From contig JAGYWI010000011.1 of the NCBI GenBank assembly GCA_018606805.1, positions 1 through 64,000 of the forward strand: a stretch of DNA of 64,000 bases, read 5' to 3'. Under the pieces are notes generated by a model, which saw only the letters and a list, made by a program, of their open reading frames with translations, did not search any database and was not told where the DNA came from. Source of the stretch: Candidatus Magnetomicrobium cryptolimnococcus. GTDB lineage: Bacteria > Nitrospirota > Thermodesulfovibrionia > Thermodesulfovibrionales > Magnetobacteriaceae. Positions 17,810 through 26,131 of this stretch are shown in pieces. How positions within the stretch are numbered: the stretch's first letter is position 1; each line of letters opens with the position of its first letter. The position numbers and the translations under genes were made by a program.

Positions 17810-18298
17810 TATACCGAAATAAGTCAAATTTCTAAAAAGCCTTTATTCAACATTCTTTAGTAGGAGGTTCTAAAATAATTACACTTCAGAGCCAAAAGTG
17901 CTTGACAATATATCCTATATCCTATATACTGTTCATAGTATGAACTTAATATGTTTAATTTCTTATAAAAAATACTGTGTATCCCTTATTAAAATAATGA
18001 TAGATTGTATAATAAAACTGTTTGTTAGTAAATCAAGATTGGGTCGTTTTGTTTTTTTATAAGAAGATAACCGCTTGTCTTATAAAAATATCTTCTGTAT
18101 AAAAAAGAAGTATTAACAGATATTGTTTACCAAAATAGGCTTCTTGTAAAGTATAAAATATGTAGAAGCCATGTGAATTAATAATACTGTGCCAGTAAAG
18201 AATATTTGCTTGGTTACAATTTGGGAATTGTGTATGTAACTGAGAAGGCAGAGCTATGATTATTGTTTTGTTATAAAAGCAGTTGTTGGTTGAACCTA
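17782..18298 (+). other. 517-bp regulatory gap and leader
   Basis: No credible gene lies here. It holds the hairpin and promoter listed separately and a leader of about 360 nt. Within the leader three overlapping short stems compete: ATAAGA 18059-18064 with TCTTAT 18078-18083; AGAAGATA 18062-18069 with TATCTTCT 18089-18096; CTTCT 18092-18096 with AGAAG 18106-18110. This could be an attenuator, but the AT-rich sequence makes chance stems common. Confidence 0.45.
17902..17945 (+). promoter_or_regulatory. Strong promoter with a palindromic operator at the start site
   Basis: TTGACA at 17902-17907, a 17-bp spacer and TATACT at 17925-17930. Directly after comes GTTCATAGTATGAAC (17931-17945), a perfect palindrome with 7-bp arms around one G, placed where the transcript starts. 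This is the layout of a repressible promoter. The next gene encodes a winged-helix regulator that may bind here. The spacer contains a TATATCC direct repeat. Confidence 0.7.
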
Positions 18299-18652
18299 AT
18301 GGATGGCACATATCTAAAAATTTTGAAAATCATATCAAATAACTCCGTATTATCCCAGAGATATATTGCTAAAGAAATAAATCTTAGCATAGGAAAGGTT
18401 AATTATATCTTAAATGAGTTGATAGAAAAGGGATACATAAAAATGAATAGATTTAAGAGTTCTCAAAAAAAGTGTGCTTATGCTTATATAATAACTCCAA
18501 AGGGGTTAAGAAAGAAGATAGAGCTTACATATGAATTTCTCAAACTAAAATCGAGAGAATATGAGACTATAAAAAATGAAATAGATGAGCTTAGTACGGA
18601 TATTAGAGAATATGAAGCACTTCAAGATAATTTAAGGTTGAATACTGAATGA
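18299..18652 (+). CDS. MarR-type EPS-associated transcriptional regulator
   Basis: A 117-residue winged-helix protein. The helix-turn-helix spans about 10-50 (LSQRYIAKEINLSIGKVNYILNELIEKGYI, given here as two helices joined by the LSIGK turn), followed by a wing (YIITPKGLRKKIEL) and a C-terminal coiled-coil-like helix rich in Glu. Size and arrangement match the small MarR_EPS regulators that sit inside exopolysaccharide loci. The ATG at 18299 (MDGTYLKIL) is chosen over an upstream TTG because the fold starts there. No strong ribosome site is seen. The palindrome at 17931 is a candidate binding site. Confidence 0.75.
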   Translation: MDGTYLKILKIISNNSVLSQRYIAKEINLSIGKVNYILNELIEKGYIKMNRFKSSQKKCAYAYIITPKGLRKKIELTYEFLKLKSREYETIKNEIDELSTDIREYEALQDNLRLNTE

Positions 18653-18688
18653 ATAAATTTTTGATATTTATACTCAAAAGAGGCACAT

Positions 18689-19687
18689 GTGTTAGTAGGC
18701 TATAAAAAAGTTCTCGTAACTGGAGCATGTGGTTTTATAGGTAGTCATCTTGTAGAAAGGCTCATAGAAGAGGGATGTATAGTTCGTGCTTTTGTATATT
18801 ATAACTCTTTTAACTTTTGGGGATGGTTAGACACATTAAAGAAAGATAATCTTAAAGGGATTGAGATATTTACTGGCGACATAAGGGATCCAAATGGTGT
18901 TAGGAAGGCTGTTGAAGGTGTAGATGCTGTGTTTCACTTAGCAGCACTTATAGGTATACCGTTTTCATATCATTCACCTGATTCATACGTAGACACTAAT
19001 ATTAGAGGTACATTAAACGTTCTTCAAGCCTGTAAGGATTTTAATGTAAAAAAAGTAGTCATAACATCTACCTCTGAGGTCTATGGTACAGCAAAATATG
19101 TTCCTATAGATGAAAGCCATCCCCTTCAGCCTCAGTCACCCTACTCAGCTACAAAGATAGGGGCCGATTCAATTGCCGAAAGTTTTTTTAGGGCATTTGA
19201 TGTACCAGTAATAATAGCCAGACCTTTTAATACATATGGTCCTCGTCAGTCTGCAAGAGCTGTTATTCCCAGTATTATTACCCAACTTTTAAGAGATAAA
19301 AAGGAAATTAAATTGGGCAGTCTGACACCAACAAGAGATTTATGTTTTGTAAGAGATACATGTGAAGGATTTCTTACCCTGGCTAATCTTGATAAAGCTG
19401 TTGGTTCTGTAATTAATATAGGCACTGGAACAGAAATATCGGTAGGTGAACTGGCAAACTCTTTAATTAAACGGATTAATCCTGAGGCTAAGATAATTTC
19501 TGAGCATGTCAGGTTAAGACCTCAAAAAAGTGAGGTGGAGAGATTGGTTTGCGATAATTCTCTAATTAAAAGATTATCAGGTTGGAGTCCAAAAACATCT
19601 TTTGATGATGGTATAGAAGAAACTATAAAATGGTTTAGGCAAAGCAATAATTTAGCCATGTATAAAGATTCTATATATAATGTTTAA
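18689..19687 (+). CDS. legB: LegB-like NDP-N-acetylglucosamine 4,6-dehydratase
   Basis: A 332-residue extended SDR with GACGFIGSH (12-20), the very conserved AFVYYNSFNFWGWLDTL (34-50), STSEVYG (127-133) and YSATK (152-156). The YNSFNxWGWLD wording is characteristic of LegB, which in Campylobacter converts GDP-GlcNAc to the 4-keto-6-deoxy sugar in legionaminic acid synthesis. All catalytic residues are present. The start is GTG at 18689 behind AAAAGAGG. Matching LegC, LegH-like, LegG and LegI enzymes are 17-24 kb downstream in the same run, making a legionaminate-type route likely. Confidence 0.88.
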   Translation: MLVGYKKVLVTGACGFIGSHLVERLIEEGCIVRAFVYYNSFNFWGWLDTLKKDNLKGIEIFTGDIRDPNGVRKAVEGVDAVFHLAALIGIPFSYHSPDSYVDTNIRGTLNVLQACKDFNVKKVVITSTSEVYGTAKYVPIDESHPLQPQSPYSATKIGADSIAESFFRAFDVPVIIARPFNTYGPRQSARAVIPSIITQLLRDKKEIKLGSLTPTRDLCFVRDTCEGFLTLANLDKAVGSVINIGTGTEISVGELANSLIKRINPEAKIISEHVRLRPQKSEVERLVCDNSLIKRLSGWSPKTSFDDGIEETIKWFRQSNNLAMYKDSIYNV

Positions 19688-19740
19688 TTTCATAATAATA
19701 AAGTCAATAATTTAGCAAGATGCTAAAAAAGAGTTAATTT

Positions 19741-20814
19741 ATGATTAAAGTATCAATTTTGATACCAACGATGAACCGTTCGGATTTTCTTATACGTCAG
19801 TTGCAATATTACGCATCAGTAAATAGTCTTCATCCAATATATATTGGAGATGCCAGTACTAACGATCACATTGAAAAAATTAAAAGGGCTATTGATGATT
19901 TAAAAACAATAAAAATCCATTATTATCATTGGCCTACTCTTAATGATAGAGAAACTATTAGTAAATTAGGTAATATTGCCAAGGAAAAATTTTGTGCTCT
20001 CACTGGGGACGATGATTTCCTTATTCCCAATTCACTGACAAAATGTGCAGATTTTTTAGAGCGTAATATAGAATATAGGACAGCACAGGGCAAGGGGATT
20101 GTACTTTCATTAGAAAACGATGGTGTCTATGGTAATCTAAAGGATGTTTCACCTTATTGGTTACAAAAAAATGATCGGACTGAAACATCAGCAAGAGAGA
20201 GGTTATTTAATTTTAGTAAGAATTATTGGGTGCCTCAATTTTCTGTGCACCGTACTGAAGAGTTTTGTAATGATTCGAAGTTTTATGCAATAATAAAAGA
20301 TAGATCGTTTGGTGAACTTCTTCATTCATTTATTTTTATTGCTAATGGTAAATCAAAGACTATTGATTGTCTTTATTTAATTCGTCAAGTGCATTCTCGG
20401 CGCTTTTCTCTGCCTGATACATACGACTGGATAACAAGTGAGAACTGGTATTCTTCTTATAATATATTTAGCAATATTTTAACAAAGGTTCTGGTAGATA
20501 AGGATGGTGTTGATGAAGATATTGCCAAAAGTACAGTAAAACAGGCATTTTGGACTTATCTGAAAGATTGTATTAATATAAAATATTATATTAACTACGG
20601 CAATCTTTCAAAAGATAATATTATGGGAAATATTACAAATATTATCAAGAAAATTCCGTATTCAAGAAATGCAAGAGATATATTGGTTTATTTAACACAG
20701 TCTTCAAATAAAATATCAAAACTTTCTTTATTAAGCAAAATATCTCCATATCATAATGATTTCATACCAGTATACATGGCTATAACGAAATCAAACAAAA
20801 AAAGAATAATATAG
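19741..20814 (+). CDS. Family 2-like glycosyltransferase (GT-A fold)
   Basis: A 357-residue protein starting VSILIPTMNRSDFLIRQL, the first strand of GT2 enzymes, with IGDASTND and then the metal-binding TGDDDF near residue 90. The C-terminal half is not recognised but is of a type seen with nonulosonate loci. It has no membrane segments. It probably transfers one of the sugars made by the locus onto the growing glycan. Donor and acceptor are unknown. Confidence 0.7.
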   Translation: MIKVSILIPTMNRSDFLIRQLQYYASVNSLHPIYIGDASTNDHIEKIKRAIDDLKTIKIHYYHWPTLNDRETISKLGNIAKEKFCALTGDDDFLIPNSLTKCADFLERNIEYRTAQGKGIVLSLENDGVYGNLKDVSPYWLQKNDRTETSARERLFNFSKNYWVPQFSVHRTEEFCNDSKFYAIIKDRSFGELLHSFIFIANGKSKTIDCLYLIRQVHSRRFSLPDTYDWITSENWYSSYNIFSNILTKVLVDKDGVDEDIAKSTVKQAFWTYLKDCINIKYYINYGNLSKDNIMGNITNIIKKIPYSRNARDILVYLTQSSNKISKLSLLSKISPYHNDFIPVYMAITKSNKKRII

Positions 20815-20861
20815 TAATTTTAACATTCTTTTAGGCAATTAGTAGTAAAGTTATAATTTAT

Positions 20862-23255
20862 ATGAATCCTAATAAAAAAAAGGCAATTATTTTAGGAGCT
20901 GGACCGAGCGGGCTTATTGCTGCATGGAAACTTCTTGAGAATGGCTGGGCTGTAGAAGTATATGAGAAGAACAATATGGTTGGTGGTATGTGTCGTACAT
21001 GGAAATGGGATGACTTCCTTGTAGATACAGGTCCACATATTTATCATACGCCTGATATTGAATTGGCTAAGTTTTGGGAAAAGAACTTTGGTGATCTGTT
21101 TATTAAAGGTGAATTTTGGTGTAAAAATGTTAAAGGAAAAAACTTTGATGAATATTGGGATTATCCTTTGTCTTGGGAGAGTATATCTCGCTATCCTAAA
21201 CAGTTAAAGGAGACAATTCTTGGAGAGATCAAGTCATTATCTTTTGAAAAAAAAGCTAAGGCACGAAATTATACTGAATACATAGAAGCCCAGGTAGGAC
21301 CTACTTTAAGGAATATGTTTTTTGAGAAATACCCAAAAAAAATATGGGGAATTTCCACTGATGATATGGCTCCAGACTGGGCACCTAAAAGAATACAGTT
21401 TCGTCAAAAGGTTACACCATTTTATCATAATCAATGGAATGCAGTTGCGAAATATGGTACAGGTTGTATTTTTGAACGTATAAGGGAAAAGATTTTAAAG
21501 CTCGGAGGCATAATATATTTAAATCATACTGTAAATGATATTATATATAGTGATAAAAATATAGACAAAATCATTTTTTCTGATAAAGAACCATTAGTGG
21601 TTAATAATAAAGATATAATAATTTCATGCCTGCCTATTAATATATTATCTTATTATCTTGGTTATGAAAGCAAACTGCAATTTAGAGGGATAAGGTCTGT
21701 ATATCTTGCATATGACCAGAGAGAAATTTTACCAAAGGATATTCATTGGTTGTATTATGACTCTGAAGAGGTTCTCTTTAACCGCATTACTGAAGCAAAA
21801 AAATTATCTGTATATATGTCACCTATAGAAAAAACTTATTTAACTGCTGAAATAACTTATTCTAAAGGTGATGAGATAGATACAATGGATAATGAAATAT
21901 TAACGCAGATAGTTGCCGAACAGATTGAAATAGTTGGATTAATAAACAGGAATAAATTAATAAATATCGATACAAACAAAGAAGATTTTGTATATCCTTT
22001 ACAATACAAAGGTTATCAGGAAGAACTTGCAAAGACCCGTTCTGTCATACGTCAATTTCAACAATTATACTCAATAGGCACAGGGGGAGATTTTAACTAT
22101 GCAGATAGCCAAATATTATTTCACAAAGCATTTGACACAGTTGCAATCTTATGTGGCAAAGACTCTTCCTATACACAGGTTATTAGGCAAGTCCCTTCAG
22201 GTAAGCTAAATAATCATGTACGTATTAACAATAGAACTATTGGGGACGGACAGCGCTCATATATAATAGCAGAAGCAGGTCTAAACCATAATGGGAGTAT
22301 TAGTATTGCAAAGCAGTTAATTGATGAGGCTGTAAATGTAGGTTGTGATGCAATTAAGTTTCAGACATTCAAGGCATCAGGCAGGATTTCAAAAAAAGTT
22401 AAAGCTGTCAGATATGCAGAAACAGTAAACGGCTTAGAAGAAACCCTGTTTGATATGTTTGATAGGCTTGCATTACCTTTTAGCAAACAAAAAGAGATTT
22501 TTGAATATGGTAAGGAAAGAAAAATAGAGGTTTTTTCCACACCTTTTGATTTCGAGAGTGTTGATTTTCTAGAATTCATAGGAGTGAATATTTATAAAAT
22601 TGCCTCTATGGACTTAGTCAATTTACCTCTTATCAGATATGTAGCTAAAACCGGTAAACCGATGATTATTTCCACTGGCATGTCTACCTTTGGTCAGATT
22701 GAGGAGGCAGTAGAAACTGTAGTAAAAGAGAATAATCAAAACTTGATGCTCCTTCATTGTAATTCTTCGTACCCTGCAGCACCTGAAGATATGAATCTAA
22801 ATGTTATGAAGTCTCTTAAAAAATATTTCAACGTACCTGTTGGTCTTTCTGATCATACTTTTGGTTTGTTTGTATCACACACTGCCATAGCATTGGGTGC
22901 TGATTTAATAGAGCGGCATTTTACGTTAGACAGGAGCTTTGAAGGTCCTGATCATATATTATCCTCTGAGCCTGAAGAGTTTGCTGAATTAATATCTATT
23001 TCTAAAAGAATTCCTCTTATACTTGGCGGTGGTATGAAGCGAATCCAACCTAATGAATATGATACCTTAAATACGCAGCGAAAAAGTATTTACTCTATTT
23101 GTAATATTAAAGCTGGTCAAGTTGTTACAAAGGATATGGTAACAGTAAAAGGACCAGGTGGTGGGCTTTTGCCTAAGTATATGGATATAGTTATTGGAAG
23201 AAAAGCTACAAAAGATATAGAGGAAGATTATCCGATTACATGGGATGTTATTTAG
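20862..23255 (+). CDS. Fusion of an FAD-dependent oxidoreductase/mutase-like domain with a NeuB-type synthase
   Basis: One uninterrupted 797-codon frame. Residues 1-445 are a flavoprotein: the FAD-binding LGAGPSGLIAAWKLLENG (11-28), VGGMCRTW (40-47), and a C-terminal YSIGTGGDFNYADS as in protoporphyrinogen-oxidase or UDP-galactopyranose-mutase relatives. Residues 465-797 are a complete NeuB synthase (IAEAGLNHNG, DAIKFQTF, LSDHTFG, IERHFTLDR) with its antifreeze-like SAF domain at the end. The NeuB half condenses PEP with an amino-hexose-type aldose. The flavin half presumably acts on the same precursor or product. This fusion is unusual to me. No frameshift or repeat suggests an artefact. No clear ribosome site precedes the ATG. 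Confidence 0.85.
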   Translation: MNPNKKKAIILGAGPSGLIAAWKLLENGWAVEVYEKNNMVGGMCRTWKWDDFLVDTGPHIYHTPDIELAKFWEKNFGDLFIKGEFWCKNVKGKNFDEYWDYPLSWESISRYPKQLKETILGEIKSLSFEKKAKARNYTEYIEAQVGPTLRNMFFEKYPKKIWGISTDDMAPDWAPKRIQFRQKVTPFYHNQWNAVAKYGTGCIFERIREKILKLGGIIYLNHTVNDIIYSDKNIDKIIFSDKEPLVVNNKDIIISCLPINILSYYLGYESKLQFRGIRSVYLAYDQREILPKDIHWLYYDSEEVLFNRITEAKKLSVYMSPIEKTYLTAEITYSKGDEIDTMDNEILTQIVAEQIEIVGLINRNKLINIDTNKEDFVYPLQYKGYQEELAKTRSVIRQFQQLYSIGTGGDFNYADSQILFHKAFDTVAILCGKDSSYTQVIRQVPSGKLNNHVRINNRTIGDGQRSYIIAEAGLNHNGSISIAKQLIDEAVNVGCDAIKFQTFKASGRISKKVKAVRYAETVNGLEETLFDMFDRLALPFSKQKEIFEYGKERKIEVFSTPFDFESVDFLEFIGVNIYKIASMDLVNLPLIRYVAKTGKPMIISTGMSTFGQIEEAVETVVKENNQNLMLLHCNSSYPAAPEDMNLNVMKSLKKYFNVPVGLSDHTFGLFVSHTAIALGADLIERHFTLDRSFEGPDHILSSEPEEFAELISISKRIPLILGGGMKRIQPNEYDTLNTQRKSIYSICNIKAGQVVTKDMVTVKGPGGGLLPKYMDIVIGRKATKDIEEDYPITWDVI

Positions 23256-24322
23256 AAATGGAATATATTAATAAGACGAAAAAATTAGTACAAGATATTA
23301 TTGAACTATCTGAAACAGAAGGTAAATTATCAGGTTTTTGTATAGGAAATACTGCTAAAATTGATCCCGATGGGATTTATTTTATGCCGATTAGAAACAC
23401 TACCCTTATGGTAGTGGGTGGAGCAATTGTTTATACGCAGAAACAAGCAGTTGATATATCACGGTTAATTGATGGTAATATTAAATATGTTTTAGTAGAC
23501 GCAGAAAAGAAGATATCAAGCAAGATGACCTTGACAGGTGAACCCGCCAATGTGGAACGTGCAGTGCGTGAATCTATCCACTGTTCAAAGATTTGGGTTT
23601 ATAAAGGAAATGATTTATCTGTTGATGCTGTTGATGCCTTATTGACACAGATAACTAAAAATTCTATACAAGGAATTGGTTCTGCTAAGGTTACAATTTT
23701 AGGGGCAGGTAATTTAGGGGCTAAATTAGCCCTTAAGCTTGTAGAAAGAGGTGCACATGTTACTATAACCAGGAGAACGAAACAAGTGTTGGACATAATT
23801 GTGCAGGCAGTTAATTATATAAAACCTATATATACTACCGCTGCAGTTATAGGTACTACTAACAATGAAGAAGCTGCTAGAGGTGCAGAAATATTGATTG
23901 GTACAACACAAGGCAATCCAGTCATTACTCCAGAAATTGTGAGTAATTTGGCAGATCATGCGATTATTGTAGATGTTGGGAAGGGAACCATTTATCCTGA
24001 CGCCATTGAACTAGCCAAAGAGCGAGGTCTTGAGGTTTATCGGCTAGATGTTAGTGCAGCTTTCGAGGGATTAGTTCACAAATTGTGGGCTACAGAAAAC
24101 ATTGTAGAGAAAAAATTTGGCAGACGGCTGCTTTATAATGAATCATTAATCTCTGGTGGTATTTTAGGCAAAAATAATGAAATAGTTGTGGATAATGTAT
24201 GGCTACCCACACAAGTTTATGGAATTGCAGATGGTAGGGGAGATTTTGTCAGGGATTTATCTGAAGAACAGATTAACAGATTAAAAAATCTTAAAGAATT
24301 AATTAAGGATAGTAAGAGATAG
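23240..24322 (+). CDS. NAD(P)-binding Rossmann oxidoreductase of unknown function
   Basis: A 360-residue protein (354 from ATG at 23258) with an unrecognised N-terminal domain of about 140 residues and a Rossmann fold with VTILGAGNLGAKLALKL at about 151-167, then TITRRT. The layout loosely resembles shikimate-dehydrogenase or ornithine-cyclodeaminase-like enzymes. The first ATG overlaps the previous gene by 16 bp, implying translational coupling with the FAD::NeuB fusion. It likely reduces or oxidises an intermediate of the same branch. I cannot name a specific reaction. Confidence 0.65.
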   Translation: MGCYLEMEYINKTKKLVQDIIELSETEGKLSGFCIGNTAKIDPDGIYFMPIRNTTLMVVGGAIVYTQKQAVDISRLIDGNIKYVLVDAEKKISSKMTLTGEPANVERAVRESIHCSKIWVYKGNDLSVDAVDALLTQITKNSIQGIGSAKVTILGAGNLGAKLALKLVERGAHVTITRRTKQVLDIIVQAVNYIKPIYTTAAVIGTTNNEEAARGAEILIGTTQGNPVITPEIVSNLADHAIIVDVGKGTIYPDAIELAKERGLEVYRLDVSAAFEGLVHKLWATENIVEKKFGRRLLYNESLISGGILGKNNEIVVDNVWLPTQVYGIADGRGDFVRDLSEEQINRLKNLKELIKDSKR

Positions 24323-24325
24323 GAT

Positions 24326-26113
24326 ATGATAAACTATGAACAGTTGATTCCAGAAAATGGTTATGTTATTGCTGAAATTGCTAATGGACATGATGGTAAT
24401 CTCGAAAGACTTAAACTGTTAATTGATTGTGTAGCAGATAGTTCCACTAAGCTTATTAAGTTTCAAATATTTACGAAAGAAGAGCGTTCTGTAAAAGGTG
24501 ATAAGACGTGGGATATTTTTAGCAGGTTAGAGTTAAATAGAACTCAATGGTTTTATGCAGTTGATTATGCTCGAGAAAAAGGACTCTATATTATTTCTGA
24601 CGTGTATGGAAAAACAAGTTTCAATTTGGCAAAAGAATTAAAAGTCGATGGATTTAAAATACATTCTGAAGACCTACTGAATAGTTATTTTATTGCTCAA
24701 GTAGCAGAGGAAAAAAAAATAATATTTATCAGTATTGGTGGGGCACACCGATTAGAAATATGCAACCTCTTAAACTTTCTTAAAAGCAAAGGCTTGTTGG
24801 ATAAAGTTGTATTAATGACTGGTGTGCAGACTTTTCCAACTTCTTTAGAAGCACATTTTTTAGAAGAAATAAGCGATATTATCAATAAATATTCACACTA
24901 TGGAGTGAAGGTTGGTTTTTCAGATCATATTGCTGGTGATATGGAAGAAGCTAAGATTGCACCATTAATGGCATTAGCTAAAGGTGCTTGTATAATAGAA
25001 AAACATGTTACGATAAGCAGGGATGATAAGTGGACTGACTATCATTCCTCTCTTAACAAGGATGAGTTTTATGAATTTGTAAAAAGAGTGCAGAAATTGG
25101 CACCTCTACTGTGTCCAATTGGGCAGATGAGTAAGGATGAGATAAAATACAGAAAAATGTTTAAAAAGAGCCCTGTTTTTACAAGAGATATTAATGAGGA
25201 TTATATTTTAACTCCAAATGATATTGAGTATAGAAAAGATACTTTGAATGCTGTTCCAATTGCAAGTTTGGCACTTGTTGATAAGCCACTACTTCATTAT
25301 ACAAAAGAAGGGCAAATTTGTAGGTTTTCAAATATAAAGATTAAAATTGGAGGGATTATTGTTGCTAGGTGTACCTCGACTCGTTTGCCAAACAAAGCAA
25401 CCCGTAAAATTGCAGGAAAAGAAACTATTGCTCTTGTAATTAATCGAATGAAGAGGTGTAAAAAAGTAGATTGTGTCATATTAGCCACATCAACAGATCC
25501 CTCTGATGATATATTGGTTGAAATTGCACAGAGAGAAGGTGTGTATTCTTTCCGTGGTTCTTTAGAGAATGTAGCGCTAAGATATTTAGAGGCTTCTAAA
25601 TATTTTGCTATAGATCATTTTGTAAGGGTAACAGGGGATGCTCTTTTATGTGATGAGGTAATGGTAGATAAAGCAATTGAAAGTCACTTGTATCATTCCT
25701 GTGATGTTACTTTTATGAAAAACATGCCTTTTGGGACTCATAAAGAGATTGCTTCCATCAATGCACTGCAGACGATTGTGGAAAAAGCAGAGCAACCTAA
25801 TAACACAGAATATTTAGAATATTTTTTGGAAAATGATCGCTACTTTAGTGTTAATTATGTTGAAGCTGATTATGAATTTGATCCTCAACTTAGATTGACT
25901 TTAGATTATGAGGAAGATCTTCAACTTTTCGATAAAATATACACACACTTTTTTGAAATAGGCAATCCTAAGTTCTCCCTAAAAGAAGCGCTATGCTGGC
26001 TTGGAAAAAATCCTGATATAGCAAGTATTAATAAAAATATGATGCAGAAATTTGATTTACATCAAACCCGTAATTTTTTTAGTAGAAAATTAAATGTACA
26101 GTTAATGATATAA
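24326..26113 (+). CDS. Fusion of a NeuB-like synthase with an SpsF-type cytidylyltransferase
   Basis: A 595-residue bifunctional protein. Residues 1-335 are a divergent NeuB (IAEIANGHDGN 15-25, LIKFQIF 43-49, GFSDH 197-201, IEKHVTISRDD 224-234) with a short SAF-like end. Residues 341-580 are an SpsF-type nucleotidyltransferase (IIVARCTSTRLPNKA 344-358, VTGDALLCD, and a C-terminal RLTLDYEEDLQLFDKIY). The protein would make a 2-keto-3-deoxy acid sugar from PEP and activate it with CTP. The same two activities occur as adjacent separate genes at 44492 and 45538, supporting their functional link. The substrate aldose is unknown. The start follows AGAGATAGGAT. Confidence 0.85.
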   Translation: MINYEQLIPENGYVIAEIANGHDGNLERLKLLIDCVADSSTKLIKFQIFTKEERSVKGDKTWDIFSRLELNRTQWFYAVDYAREKGLYIISDVYGKTSFNLAKELKVDGFKIHSEDLLNSYFIAQVAEEKKIIFISIGGAHRLEICNLLNFLKSKGLLDKVVLMTGVQTFPTSLEAHFLEEISDIINKYSHYGVKVGFSDHIAGDMEEAKIAPLMALAKGACIIEKHVTISRDDKWTDYHSSLNKDEFYEFVKRVQKLAPLLCPIGQMSKDEIKYRKMFKKSPVFTRDINEDYILTPNDIEYRKDTLNAVPIASLALVDKPLLHYTKEGQICRFSNIKIKIGGIIVARCTSTRLPNKATRKIAGKETIALVINRMKRCKKVDCVILATSTDPSDDILVEIAQREGVYSFRGSLENVALRYLEASKYFAIDHFVRVTGDALLCDEVMVDKAIESHLYHSCDVTFMKNMPFGTHKEIASINALQTIVEKAEQPNNTEYLEYFLENDRYFSVNYVEADYEFDPQLRLTLDYEEDLQLFDKIYTHFFEIGNPKFSLKEALCWLGKNPDIASINKNMMQKFDLHQTRNFFSRKLNVQLMI

Positions 26114-26131
26114 ATTATTGGGGAGTTTAAA

